Below, piece after piece: positions 43,013-58,065 of a stretch of 64,000 nt of DNA. Position numbers and translations under genes: made by a program. The notes below the pieces were generated by a model. The model made no database searches. It worked only from the letters and a program-made list of their open reading frames with translations, and was not told where the DNA came from. The DNA comes from Microcyclospora pomicola. Its lineage: Eukaryota; Ascomycota; Dothideomycetes; Capnodiales. Positions within the stretch are counted from its first letter, which is position 1; the number at the start of each line of letters is the position of its first letter. The stretch lies in NCBI GenBank assembly GCA_002786065.1, contig NHNY01000006.1:620001-684000 (forward strand), given 5' to 3'.

Positions 43013-44224
43013 ATGCTTGGGCAAACCCCATCGCCGACCCGCAGGGCACGAAACAGATCTTCCAGGTTTCCTCTCTGGTCTAAACCATACAAAAGTCTTG
43101 TGCTTGCGGCGATCATCTTGACATTTCTATATCTGGTACTACACGGGCAAACGGGTGGACCTTCACCCGAACCTGACACTTCAAGTCCTGTGTCACATTC
43201 TGGCGAGGACTTTGCACTCACAGAGATCTCCAGACTTTGCGGCAACTATGCATTGTCTCCGTTTCACGTAAACGGTCGGAGGACGCGCAAGGTCTATGAC
43301 TTGTTCCTCCTCTCCACGGAGCTCGACTGGCTCGAGATCCGGCTTCATACCCTGTCCGAGTCTGTGGACTATTTCGTGATCGTGGAGTCTCCCAAAACAT
43401 TCACCGGCCTGGACAAACCGCTGTATCTTCAAGACAACTGGGCACGCTTCTCCGCCTTCCACAGCCAGATCATCCACCGCGTGGTCCAGGATCCCGGCGA
43501 CAGTGTCGGGAGCAGGACCTGGGATCACGAGGATTTCATGCGCAATGCGCTTTTCGATCACGTTTTTCCCAGCCTCGTGGGCACGGAGCAAGAAGCACAG
43601 CCAGAGGATGTGCTGATCGTCAGCGACATTGATGAGATCCCCAGACCCTCCACCACTGATGCGCTACGCTATTGCAGCTTTCCCGATCGTCTGACTTTGA
43701 GAAGTCAATTCTACTATTATTCGTTCCAGTGGCGGCATCGTGGGGAACAGTGGCCGCATCCGCAAGCGACTGTATATCGTGGGCTGGACGATACCATCAT
43801 GCCTAAAGATCTACGTAACGGAGAGCCGGCGACGATCGGATTCTTATGGTTGCATGTGCTGCGTGCCTGGTGGCAAAAAGGCGAGATATTCGATGCAGGC
43901 TGGCACTGCTCATCTTGCTTCGCGACTGTGAGTGAAATGAAGCAGAAAATGGACTCGTTCTCGCACACCGGATGGAACACTGAAGGCAATCGCGACACGA
44001 AGACGATCGTTGATAGAGTGAGACATGGGCTGGATCTGTTCGGCAGGGAAAATGAAGTCTACGATCGCGTGGAGGGCAATCAAGATCTGCCGTATTATGT
44101 CACGGAGCAAGGACAGAGGTTTGGGTATTTGTTAGACAGAGATGGTGAGAATGCAGGTTTCTCAGATGTCATGGCTAGCCCGCCTGGAGGACCTGCACCT
44201 GCGGGAGGCTTACAACAGCGATAG
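43013..44224 (+). CDS. GT17-family N-acetylglucosaminyltransferase-like protein (MGAT3 type)
   Basis: This is a 403-residue single-exon type II membrane protein. It has a short basic cytosolic tail, a membrane anchor near residues 29-46 (LVLAAIILTFLYLVLHG), then a luminal domain. The luminal domain matches GT17 (beta-1,4-mannosyl-glycoprotein N-acetylglucosaminyltransferase): KVYDLFLLSTELDWLEIRL, VDYFVIVESPKTFTGLDKPL, VLIVSDIDEIPRP with a D-x-D-like metal motif, and DAGWHCSSCF. GT17 adds bisecting GlcNAc in animals. Fungi lack typical complex N-glycans, so the acceptor here is unknown. The last 20 residues (PPGGPAPAGG) look unrelated to the family. The gene is tail-to-tail with PRMT5, 57 bp between stops. 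Confidence 0.82.
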   Translation: MLGQTPSPTRRARNRSSRFPLWSKPYKSLVLAAIILTFLYLVLHGQTGGPSPEPDTSSPVSHSGEDFALTEISRLCGNYALSPFHVNGRRTRKVYDLFLLSTELDWLEIRLHTLSESVDYFVIVESPKTFTGLDKPLYLQDNWARFSAFHSQIIHRVVQDPGDSVGSRTWDHEDFMRNALFDHVFPSLVGTEQEAQPEDVLIVSDIDEIPRPSTTDALRYCSFPDRLTLRSQFYYYSFQWRHRGEQWPHPQATVYRGLDDTIMPKDLRNGEPATIGFLWLHVLRAWWQKGEIFDAGWHCSSCFATVSEMKQKMDSFSHTGWNTEGNRDTKTIVDRVRHGLDLFGRENEVYDRVEGNQDLPYYVTEQGQRFGYLLDRDGENAGFSDVMASPPGGPAPAGGLQQR

Positions 44225-44281
44225 CAGCCCCAGATTTGTGTTTCCAGGCGCAATGTACATTCAACCATCCCGGGTGGTTTC

Positions 44282-46683
44282 TCACATCAAGCAGCCATTC
44301 TTCCTCGTCGAGTGCAAGTCACTCATTCCTACTTTCATTCTCCTCTTGCCCCTTTTGCCGTCGAACACCTCAAGAACCCATTCATACCATACTTTTCGAT
44401 CATCGGTCTGCCTCCACATGCTGACTTCTACAACTCCACCCCGGGGAATGTGAAGCGGCGTCTGGATGGGAAAGAAGATGGGAAACCAACTGATCATGTC
44501 TTTGCTCTTTGCCTCCATGGTGACGGGATTAGTGGAAAGCTCCACGATTTTGCCTGCTTGGGCAGTGCTTGCGTAAAGCACCGTTTCGAAATACCCGCCC
44601 AACCCGTGACATACTCCACCCTCTTGGCAAGTGAAAGAGACTTTACAGCTACGAGCGTTGTGCTCGTTGCTGCCGTCGCCCCCAACCCATCCGCCGGCGT
44701 CAGTCGTCCCACCTGCCCGCTCGCGTGCTTGTTCCAGGATTGCCAACGGGAGTGGGTGGGCAAAGGACCATGCTTCTTGTATGTCTGGTAACGCGGGGTC
44801 CGATGTTTGTCTGCATAGATCATCGTACTGGTGCAACATCACGACATATGGAAGCTCCCATTTCTCTGCGACGCCCATGTTGAGGTCGGTACTTGATCGG
44901 CCCAGGATGTCGGCGTACAGCTTCGGCGCAGCAATTGGGGTGAAGTGTGCGCTGTAGCTTTGTGGGATTGAGATGCCATGCTCTGGGTGTAAGACATGCT
45001 GAACACCATCGAGGCATTCTGGAGAAAGTTCATTATCTGCGAAGGAGCCTAGCAGCTCGGAAATGAGGACGTCTACTTTGGTTGCCTTTCCATCGATGAT
45101 GGGTCCGGGCCAGGAGCGCATATCGGATTTCACCACTGTGACTTGGCTGTTCCACAAAGGATCTGTAGCATTCCTGCGCTGAAGAAGAACGTAGGCATTC
45201 GGATTCTTCTCTACCACCCAGCACTTCACTTTGATCCCGGTGGACTTGCTCGCCTGCAAAGCTCGAGTCATCAATGGTCCTCTGCCTGCACCAACGACGG
45301 CAACCACAATGTCTCTAGTTGCGCCCAGCTTAGCGCGGAGATCTTGCAGCGCAAGAGCTACAGCATCTTCGTACCAGCGATACTTGACTGGATCTTTCTC
45401 GAATACCTCGTACGTGATCGATTCCAAGTTATCGGTCAGAGGTTGAAGTGGTGATTGCAGGTAGTCCTGATAGCCCTGTCCGAAACGCTGGATAATGTCA
45501 CGACCCGGCTGGTTTTGTTGGAGATGTCGAACATATCGGAGATGAGCGTGGAGATCTTTCGGCTTCTCTACGCTGAGAGCTGCAGCTTCAGCGGGTGTGG
45601 GTGACCCACCCACGGCATTGCCAGGCAGAGGTTCCGAAATGGACCCGACATCAGTGAGCAGAACCCATGGAGTGAAGCGCAACTGCAGAAAGCGTGCGAT
45701 ATACTCCTGATGAGATTTGGAGAGTACAGGATTTCCATTGGAGTTGCGTAAGAAACTTGTACGTGGAATGGATATGATTCGGACTGGTTCTGAGTACCAG
45801 CGTGATTGTAGATTTTGAGAAGGTAACTGTCGCGGCAATTCGAGCGCTTCGATAGGGACACATATTAGATGACTGATATCGAATCTAAATGTACAAATTC
45901 TTGCAACGGCCGGTGCCACGCAGATGAGGAAGCTTTTGAGAAGGATGTCTTACCTAAAGAGAGCCGGGTGCTGTAACTACACATAGTCCTTATCGAGTCC
46001 CATACCAGCCAACTGGCAAAGTCGTTCTCCTCGTCATCGTTCTCCTCAGGTTCCGCGTCGTCTGCTTGAAGGTCCAAATACTGCTCGCGTGCTAATTCAC
46101 ATAGATGCACATCTTGGCCATCCAGATCCTGCTCTAGCTCATCAGACATCGGCATGAGTATATGAAGCTGCATGAAAGGTCCCAGGCCTAGAGCTTCTTT
46201 TATGGCTCTTGCGAATTGTGTCGTGTCACTGCCATTGGCCACCAAGGGACCGGGAATTAGGACATTGCTAATACCACAGAAGGAGGCATACGCAACCTCA
46301 AGGTTCAAGATCTGCCTGCTCACATGAGCTATCAAGGGGTCCTTGGAGCCGAAGTCAATCCATGGGCTTGTAGCCGCGATCAGAGAGCTGTTGCTCTCGT
46401 TGGGAGAAAGGTCCGTATCCTCTGGCTTCAATGGTGGTATCAGTGGAAGAGGTACGTCGGATGGCGAAGAACTCTTTTGCAATCTGGAAGCATGGTCGGC
46501 AAGAATAGTGAGGACCCGCGACTGGAAATGGGATGTCGTGATGGGCGCAGTGAGCATATCATAGTTAGCATCCTGAGCCTTACGAAGAAGATCGTCGGTC
46601 ACTGGTACAGTCCTGTTAGACTGATGTTGGCCAATGTAGAGGGCTGGCAAAGGATCCCCTGGAGTATCAAGATCTCCTGCCAT
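44282..46683 (-). CDS. Protein arginine methyltransferase 5 (Skb1/Hsl7)
   Basis: The CDS is complement(join(44282..45846, 45954..46683)), 764 residues. The 107 bp intron has donor GTAAGA and acceptor CGAAG. This junction is picked because it alone restores TRLSLALELPRQLPSQ in frame. The enzyme makes symmetric dimethylarginine on histones, Sm proteins and RGG/GR tails. An N-terminal TIM-barrel-like half (ALYIGQHQSNRTVP) precedes the catalytic half, with SAM motif VVAVVGAGRGPL near 420-430 and the double-E loop SELLGSFADNELSPECLDG near 503. QTPLHIPRGG is near the C-terminus. The gene is divergent from PRP43 over 399 bp. PRMT5 is expected in nucleus and cytoplasm with WD partner proteins not seen here. 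Confidence 0.88.
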
Positions 46684-49353
<2,670 letters not shown>

Positions 49354-50477
49354 TCAATGGATTGATGAGCGAGGTAGCCCGGCACTGTCACACACTAAAC
49401 ACTCACCGGCATCGCCTCAAAAATTCAAGAAAGGCAGGCTCAGGCGTGCAACTCCCACAACCTAGCTGAGCGAATGTAGCGCAATCAGAACTCTGCGTCG
49501 TCACCATCGAAGACGAAAAGCAACATCGCAAAACAGCAAGACATATGGACGAAGAGCATGGAATTCCAGCCAAAGGTAGACATTGGCACAAGCACAAGCA
49601 GCCTCCGGTGTTCATTGTGCTACGATGATGTTGTTATGCAACCCGAGATAAGACATGTAGCGTGTCATCGATCAAATGACCAGATCTTCCAAGATCACAA
49701 TGTACCTTAGCCTCTGTTCCTCTCCTCCTGCGTCTTCTGTCCCTCTCCTCCCTCTCTCTCCCCTTCGCACGCATGTAGTGCTTCATGAGTATAATGTATT
49801 GAGACGGTCATACATCTCTTCTTCCTTATTCCTCCTGACTTCTCATTCCCACCGCACGTAACATGTGATCCATGACTCGCATTTGTACGAACCGTGGTGC
49901 GGAGTTGATATATATCCTCTGTGTTGCTCGTGTTTCCTTGCGAGGAGGAACAGGTGTATATATGATTCCCATTGCGCTCATTATAACATGTATATATACG
50001 CCTTGATCGATCTTGCAAACATACATGCATACATGGACTGTACACGTAAGAACTGATAGATGTATGCTGCGGAGACGATGCAGTCGTGTCGGAGCAGGCA
50101 GCGGAGAAAGTCCACTATACTCCATCTAGGACATGTGCCTGGGTACACCTCCTTGCGGCGTGATGGTTGTGGGGCTGATATTAAGTCCCGACATCCCAGG
50201 AGAGTGAAAACGTGGAGATGTAACGCGACGGCGAGGAGAGTATATGTATATTCTCGGCAGTACTCGGACGGAGTCTCCACGCTGCTCGAAGTCTGAGATA
50301 CCATACGGCCAGCAGTGAGGGGATCTGAACCATGGAATGGCTGAGAGAGCCTTCCATGTTCCATAAATTTCAAGCAGTCACAAGTACGCCCGGTGATAGT
50401 CGACAGCTCGACATTACCTTCAGTCGAATCTTCACATGACTTCGAAGGTGAAAGGAGTTTCCACGAAAGGCATCAAA
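49354..50477. other. Intergenic between convergent PRP43 and Zn2Cys6 gene
   Basis: These 1124 bp hold both 3' flanks. A CT-rich tract lies at about 49708-49765. TA-rich repeats (TATATATA) occur at about 49909-50000. I see no gene. Confidence 0.65.
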
Positions 50478-53441
50478 TCATTGATGTGTATGATGAGAGC
50501 CCTGGACCACATTATTCTCGTAACCGTTGTAGATGGCGCCCAGCCAACCATGATTGCTGCGGATGGCGAACTCGGACATCTCGTCTCCGCCGACAAAGGC
50601 CGCGATGTCGTCGCCGCAGAGCTGCGTAGGCAGCTCGTTATACCAGGCTTCTTTCGAGCGTTCGTTCCAGACGGGGGCGGAAAGGATGCCGGATGGTGGA
50701 GCAGGGTAGCCACCCGAGTTTTGCAAGAGGTGGGATTGCTGATGGGCTGGGGTTTGAAGATATTCATAGGGCGCGCTATGGTAGGGGGGTTGTGAGGGTG
50801 GTGGCATCGACTGGTACGCGCCTTGCGTTGGCCATGTGGGGTATGTAGGTGTCTGGTGCGAAGGTGCTTGGTGAACCATTTGCGGGGGCGAATATGGTGA
50901 GCTGATGGAGGGGTGGTGGGAGATCGGGGTGGATAGAGGAGTCTGGACTGGTGGAGCATGTGCCTCAAGCGGGGCCCCTGGTCGGAAGCTGTTGATGCTA
51001 TGGGTGTAATTTGACTGATGGGAGTGAGATGGCGAACGCGGCGTCGACAGCTGGAGCGGAGCATACTGTTTCAGATCTCGAGCAGAACCAATGCCAGGAG
51101 TAGTGACGCTTGGTGGACCGCTCGGAGGGACTGTGTTGATCGCATTCCAGTCACTGTCTGGCCGTGCTGGGTTCGTGGAGGGGGGCCGGCCATGCTCTGC
51201 CTCCTCGCTCTTGACCGAAGCCTTCGTACTGGGATGTTCTTCGGCCTCTCTCGAACTTGTATGTCTCGGCGTGTCTTGCAACTCCATCCCATGTTCATCA
51301 ACCTTACCAAAGTCGGTGATCAGTCTCCAGAACAGCTTCCACTCGCTCAGGCCACCACCTGAAGCACCATTTCTAATAGTGCTCAGATCGCCACGAGAAG
51401 TGACGGTACTCTCATCACCAGTGGAATCGCCAGCGCTGGGCGAGGATTGCACGTTCTTCTCGTAGTCATCTTTCAACTCGCCAAGATACTTGTGCATCTT
51501 GTTGATCGTCTTGAACCAGCCAGATGCCATCTTCAGTCGTGGACGCATGTCGCGGATCAGCTGGAGCGACTGCTTCGCCGCCTCGAACCCGAGGCTTTGC
51601 ACAGGCTCGCTGGAAGGCACTGCGCACATATACCCAGCAGGGTCCATCTGTGGAAAATTGATCGAGTATACCCCAGTGAACGCCACGATATAGATGGCAA
51701 ACCCGATGACGGGCGTTTCGACTAGCACACCACATTCCCGACAAGTCCTGGCAAGATCTGCAATCCCGCGCGCCGCCTTAAAGCATTCTCGAGCACTATC
51801 TTCCCACCATCCTTCTGGTGCTGCGTTCGGTGGAAAGAGTGGTGGGTCCAGAGGTCCCTCGGGCCGTTTGCACCGGATGGGGATGAATGGGACATACTCT
51901 CGGTGAAGCAAGATCTGGCAGAGCAGATAGACGGTGTGCATCAGTGTATATGGTGTGGATTCGCGCATGTCGATATGTGCTCGGGTGTTCTGAGCTGTGA
52001 GAGTGAGCATGCGTGGGAGGCTGGAGATGAAAGCAAGACATTCGCGGTGCAGGATGTAGAATTGGCATCGCGGGTCCCAAGGGGGATATTCCTCATTCCT
52101 GCAAATCTGATTAGCACAATCACATTCGCATGGTGTCGAACCCCGGCTGACTTACTGCCGACCTCCAGCACACGACCACTTCACCACTTTGCTCCAGATC
52201 TCCAGAATCTTGATATAGCGGCTCACAAGACCCTCCTTTGCTCCGGTCTCCAGATCAGCGATCTCTTCATCATTCTCTTCGAAACGAAAATTGCTATGCG
52301 CCCGGTTGGAGCTTGGCTCAGGCGTGCCACGGGCGGCAAGCAACACGGAAGCGTGCCGAGTGCCTTGCACATCTGTTCTCTTTTCATGGTTCTCCGTTTC
52401 ACCGAGCATGAGCGTCCGCACATTTGTTCCAAACACAAAAGCCCGCTCGCTCGCTGGTAATTGAATCCGTAGCTCTCGTGCATGCAACATCTGCGGCCTG
52501 TATTTGCCACTGCTCAGATAGCGATCCAGAATGTAACAGCTCCAGAACGTGCGTCGCCGGATTTCCTGATAAATGAAGCGATCCTCTTTCGTCGTCAGAT
52601 GGGTCGAGATGGTCGGCTTTGGTTTACGCATGACCAAGCCCAGCCGCTTTGCTTCGTAGTCCAAAGCCACTGACAATGAGTGCGGCTCATCATCTAATTC
52701 GAGCTCGTATTGAAGACCCATCAGCTGCGCAGCTCGAATGGCCGTGCCCACCAAGAGCCATGCCTGGGCACCTCGACAACTGCCCCATTCGTGAAGTCCT
52801 AGCATCAGCGTTGCCTGCGTCCGCTCCAAGCTAGGGTTGTTCATGCTCGTCGTAGCCAGCCGTTCGCTCGCAGCTTCTGCATAGTACTCCGAGGCGACGG
52901 CCGGATTGCTCGCCCGTCCAGCCGTGGGAGGGCAATGGTACGCAACAAGCTTTGGGTGAAACCTGGCGGTCAAAGCCAGGAAAGCCAGCAGAAAGTCCAC
53001 CGAGAACAGCGGTTGTCCGGTCGAGTCCCCAGATTGGATCTGTGCAGCCTGCAACGGTCGGGTGAAGGTCGACTTGTGCAAGAACGGGAGATCGGCCGAG
53101 AAGTGCAGCTGGAAGATCTCAAACAGCTCCAGCCAGACGGTAGGGGTCAAGAGCTTTGGGTCCAGAGCATCGGTCGAAGACCGCGAAGCTTCTCCAGATC
53201 CATGTCCAGTATGCAGGCCCAGGCCATTCGTGCTCTTGCGAGGCCGCTTCTTCTCTCCTTCCGAGGTCACATCTGCTCGTCCGGACAGACTGTCGCGCCG
53301 TCGGGGGGTCCCTGCGATCGGCGACGGGTATTGACAGTCTCGACTCGAGTTCTCACACGCCCGGCAGGTGGTGCCCGCGCCATTGTTCACGCATTTGACC
53401 TTGGACCGCCGACAGCGGACGCAGGCTATGCTGGATCGCAT
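50478..53441 (-). CDS. Zn2Cys6 binuclear-cluster transcription factor
   Basis: The CDS is complement(join(50478..52098, 52156..53441)), 968 residues. The 57 bp intron has donor GTAAGT, branch GCTAATC and acceptor TTGCAG. The N-terminus carries the fungal zinc cluster with spacing C-x2-C-x6-C-x8-C-x2-C-x6-C (CVRCRRSKVKC at residues 7-17). A basic linker (KKRPRKS) follows. The fungal-specific regulatory domain extends from about 100 to 550 and includes RRRTFWSCYILDRYLS and, after the splice, EEYPPWDPRCQFYILHREC. The C-terminal 250 residues are rich in Pro, Ser, Gln and His, as in many activation regions. The regulon is unknown, and none of the immediate neighbours forms a pathway cluster. Confidence 0.85.
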
Positions 53442-55736
53442 CCGGTCCTGCGCCTATGCCAGGCTGGGAGCTTCGTGTGCGCTGGATGATGCGTCTTTGG
53501 TGGGATGCGCAGCCTTCTGCGGTGTCAATTTGAGGGCGACTGGGGTGGTGGTGGTGGTGGTGGTGAGCCTGCCTCGTTGACGGGAGTGCTCTCCAGGTCG
53601 GAGCGGATGAGCTGTCTTGCTCGCGCCAGGTGCGGAGGAGGAGCGGGGACTGGGCACCGGCCGGACGCGGAGTGTATCAAGGAAGCCGCGGCGACGACCA
53701 CGTACCTATCCGCTGGAAAGCAAGAGGGGGCCCGGAAGGAGGCAGTCGCAACGAGGGCTGCGGTGGTGTCTTGGAGAGTGTTTGATATCGAGGAAGCCGA
53801 AAGCCGCGAGCGAGACTCGGGCCGACCAAAGCTGGGAAGCAGGTAGGTTATCGTTGAACCTGTCGACGAGGCAAACGCGCAGGTTACACGGCTGCCGCTT
53901 CGAACATCACTCGGTCCACTTCACCTCGTGTGGACTCGTAGCGAAGAGTAATGGGCCGACGAGTTCTTAGCTACATACACGAGCGAGACGGTTCATGTGC
54001 CCTCTGCATCCGTGGACTGCACGTGCACCGCCCACGACCGGGTCGGAATGCATAAACGCGAAAGCCTGATTACCTGGAAGCCCGGCTGTGGAGGAGATGG
54101 ATATAACTCAGGCATGGATCAGGTATCGACATGGCTGGCATACATGATCTTCCCCTCCTTCGTCTTCCTAATTCGCCCTGCTGCAGATCTCGTTCGGCTT
54201 TACGTCGACGGGATACGCGAATGTCACGATCCTGGTCCTTGAGCCGCGATGACGGGACTGTACAGCATCTGACGAGATGTGACATCCTTCACAACGTCAA
54301 CATCATCTCATGTTGTTTTTTAGGCCCGTGGGTATGGTAGGTCTTGAGCCATTCGTGCCGTTCAACCCAAATGCCTCGCCAGTCGGCGCACCGGCGCGCG
54401 GGCCGAACAGATCTCTTTAGCGACCTGCTTCTTGGGATCAGACATACAGCGACTTGCCTATGGTGGACGACTACAACTCACTCCAACACCCTCCGCTCCA
54501 CGCCATCAAGCCACTCGATCTCCAACACACTCAAGCCATGTATCTACGCGACAACCAAGCCCTTCCCACCGCGGGCCCAGCCAGCCAGCCAGCACGCAAC
54601 AAGCCGGGAAGAACGAGAGGGGAACCCATCAAGCTGTCAGCCCACGCACCCGAGACTGCCCGCAACCCGTGGGCTGGTCCATGCCCTGAACCTTCTCTCG
54701 GGGTCCTTTTGCCTGCTCGGCGCTCTCCACCTCATCACCATCACTAATCAGCCAGCGAGTGGCTACCTACCACCAATCCCGATCGAGGTTATCCCCGACC
54801 GGCGACCGAGGACGGACGGCCGGCAGCCATACTGTAACAGCGCTCCGATCAAGATGTACTATTGTATGCTGTAGTAAGGTCACATAATAACCGACGGAAT
54901 GCCCGTCCCATCGCATGATGGCGCTGGCGGTCGCTGCGACCGATGTGTCTGTGTAACATATACACCCAGTACCGTATTGTTCTTGTGACACTTCAAGGCC
55001 TGCGGTCACCAGTGGATGGATGCATGCATGCGTTGAAGCTAGGTACGTACCTTGCCCACAGCGATATCCACGTAGCATCGCCGTTACCAACGACACCATT
55101 GCGTCGGAGCTCTTGGGGATCTGTTGACATCTCAAAGGTCATGGAAGATAAGGCAAGGTCTACCTTCTGTAATCATCAGGGCGGGATGATTGTTCGTCAT
55201 GACGTGAAAAGTTGCCAGAGCCAAGGACCCAGCGGACGGTGCTGTGTTGGGTATCTGCATGTGCAGCTGCAGGCAAGCGAAGGGCAACGATCTGGACCAG
55301 TCATCCCTGTCGGGGAGCTCTGGACGATTGATCCGGCAGGGTGGGGCTACTCTACGGTACATGATGTCGATGAGGTTGGGTACTTATGATACGTTATGTA
55401 GTTTGCGTGGCATGATGAGGTGAGAAGACCCTTGATAAAGTAAGGTAAGGTAGGTGATACATGTATAGAGTGTTGTTCGTGTAACACAAAGTCAATAGTG
55501 GACGATGTATAATTGACATGGCCGAGATGCTTCAGTGTACAGCAATAATATGTTCATGTTGATCATTGGTGCACTCATGCCAGCTACAGGCCAGTCCTGG
55601 TGCCGGCATCCTTTTAGGCTTTTACGCAGCATCTACCAAAGCTCCTGCAGCATTTCATGGACGATCATGCACTCTACCCACCTGCGTCAATCCGTGGCGA
55701 CTCGGAACTGGGACCACCATTTCCACTGAAATCGTC
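53442..55736. other. 2.3 kb gene-free stretch
   Basis: This region holds the promoter and leader of the Zn2Cys6 gene, and the 3' flank of ARP3. Long frames such as 54344-54874 are Pro/Ser/Thr-rich low-complexity translations without ATG-context or domain support. A (GGT)7 microsatellite lies at 53544-53564. I see no RNA gene or transposon. Its size suggests a long regulatory region. Confidence 0.6.
53544..53564. repeat. (GGT)7 microsatellite
   Basis: Seven perfect GGT units lie about 100 bp upstream of the Zn2Cys6 start codon, ACC on the gene's own strand. It is probably in the leader or promoter. Confidence 0.9.
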
Positions 55737-57225
55737 TTATGTACTTCCGGGTCCACCTAGCAGGGCGAAGCGACGCACGATGCTCGGTCCTACCTCGTCA
55801 TACTCGGCCTTCGTATGACAGTAGCTCTTGAACTCGGGAGTCTGTCCAAGCAGCGAGCCACCAAACCACGGACCATGTCTTTGTCTCTTGTGAGTGATCA
55901 CCTGCACCTCAAGACCGCCAGACCGTGCAGAGTTGCCCGCTCGCACCTCCGATGCTGCTATCCTGTCATCGACCAGGTGGCGGATGTCGCGTTGTAATCT
56001 CCGGCCGAAGTCCTTGTACAGCGTGGAGCCTCCGGATAGCACAATGTTCTTGTAAAGACCTCTTCGCACATCGATTGGCGAAGTCTGGATGACCGTATCG
56101 ACGATGTTCGGGAGCGGCGTTAGGAAGTCGGAGCTGTAGATCTCCGGGTTGAAGAAGATTTCAGGAGCCAGGAATCGCTCGTAGCCAACGTCGACGGTGA
56201 CATTGCGACCGTTGGGGTGTTTGACTTCATAATGTTTGAAACGATCATCGGATTCCCGATCGAATCGTGCAAATTCCTTGACAATATCTGGACACACATA
56301 GCAGAACTCCTCTTTTATCCGCTCCGCCGTCTTCAAGCTGCTGTCCGGTTCTCCTCGATCACGTAGAAGTGATTGAACGAAGTAAGTGATGTCTCGGCCC
56401 GCGATCGGTATGCTCTTGATGCTACTCCCAATCACATACCCTTCTGCTACCGGGATGACGTGGGTCACACCTTCACCACTGTCAATGACGGTTCCGGTAA
56501 GTGACCGGTCCGAGACTTTAGAGGATGTCCACGACGCCGCAAGTGCAAGTACAGCTTGCACTGCGATGTAGAGGCCAGCACAGTTAAATGACTCAAACAT
56601 AATCTCGGCGGTGTTCTCGCGATTCTCCGGCGGGTTGAGCGGCGGTTCGGTAAGCAGGAAATGGTGGTCTTCGGGTTCGACTCGGAGGTATTTGAATATG
56701 CTGTTCGACCAGAAGCGCTCCATGTGATCCTATCGCATGTCAGCACACCGCACGGGCTGCCGTAAACACCTCAGCACATACCCAATTCTCGATCTGACCA
56801 TGGCGGATAGGGTAGTGTATTCCATAGCCTGCAAGGTATCAGTTCCACCATTCTTCCAAGCTCGTTCTCGCTCTTGCTACGCACCCGGCCCAGAAGCGGC
56901 TGCAAGTGCTTCATCGCCAATGAAGAAATCCAGATCCTCCGTCCCTCTTTTGCCAGACAGATGTCCTGCTGATCCGCCGCCTCCACCCCCCAAAAACGCA
57001 GGCTTGTTTCCTGGAGTAGGACGACCTGATCCTGAGCCTGGTCCAGCCGCAGGACCCTTTGTCGCAATCGCAGTCGGAAAGACAAAGGAAGGAGAATCAT
57101 TGCCGGCGAAGCCAAGTTTTGAATAACCCGTGCCGCTGTGGTTCTCCTGGTCAGTATTTACTCTTCTATTCCTCGTGCAAGGTAACACACTTGTCCATGA
57201 CAACAGCCGGCGTTTGGTTCGCCAT
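55737..57225 (-). CDS. ARP3: Actin-related protein 3 (Arp2/3 complex)
   Basis: The CDS is complement(join(55737..56729, 56782..56828, 56885..57135, 57191..57225)), 441 residues. Introns of 55, 56 and 52 bp have GTGTGT, GTGCGT and GTATGT donors. Arp3 is a core subunit of the complex that nucleates branched actin at endocytic patches. [25 protein letters not shown] is the nucleotide-binding start; FFIGDEAL and [20 protein letters not shown] follow. Later motifs include [35 protein letters not shown], and the Arp3 end [30 protein letters not shown]. About 22 extra Gly/Pro/Ser residues, including a Gly6 run, lie near residues 35-60 compared with animal Arp3. It is divergent from the taspase-like gene. 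Confidence 0.9.
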
Positions 57226-58065
57226 GGCGGCACAAACGATGTAGCTAGGATAGGTGGATGGTCTGGCTAGAGCGTGATAGGAGAAGGGGCCGAGAGTGCT
57301 TGTTGGTTATCTTCTGCGCATCTGGCGCATCAATTGGTGTGATTCAAGTATGAACGCATATGTTCGCCTGGTGAGCGGATGTCGTGGCCTGGACTGGTTG
57401 CGTAAGGATTTGGGCCCACCAGCCCCGCGGTGAAGTCGTCGTGCCAAGAGATGATGGCAACTCGAAGTTTACCTGGACTTCGACTGCAACGACTCTGGAT
57501 GTACTGCAACATTCAATTCGGCGAAAAGAGACGACGATTCTTGTACTCAATACGCTGTTCAATTGATTGTAGTCTTCGCACCTGTCGTCCAACGTTTCAG
57601 GGCATCGTTGTGAGCGTTCACATGTCGAGCTGGTCCTGTGAGCTGAGGTCGAACATGTCGCGCCTCCAGCGTACACGACTCTTGCACTGAGTGGTCTTGC
57701 CTTCTGTATATTATGCTGGTGATGGCCAGAGAAACGCGCTGCAGTCGCGTGACAGGCCGCCACCGTACTCTCTTCGCGTTTATGTCCATCCGAACAACTT
57801 GATTGTCTCTCCTCTGCACATCACTATCACCTCCTCCGCCACCCGGCCAGACATCTTACCTTACTCTGCGTGTTGAGGCCCCCACTCTCGTTATCAACCT
57901 CTCACGGCCAAACCGAGAGGAAGTCAATAATACTCGGTCTAGCCAACACGTGCTTCCAACGAGAACCCTACCTACAACGATCGCCCCTAAGAAAGCATCA
58001 CAAACTCGTCTATAGCTCCTCGATCCGGACCGACAAACCGACGTAAGATAGAAAGGATCAGCGAG
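57226..58065. other. Divergent promoter region, ARP3 / taspase-like
   Basis: These 840 bp lie between two divergent starts. Short frames on both strands show no recognisable protein. I see no RNA gene or repeat. Confidence 0.65.

Noticed and set aside
44140-44165. A possible 3' intron in the GT17 gene (GTGAGAATG to TTCTCAG)
   Set aside because: It would be about 18 bp, too short to be spliced.
54344-54874. Frame of 176 codons upstream of ARP3
   Set aside because: Pro/Ser/Thr-rich low-complexity translation with several overlapping equivalents in other frames; not protein-like.
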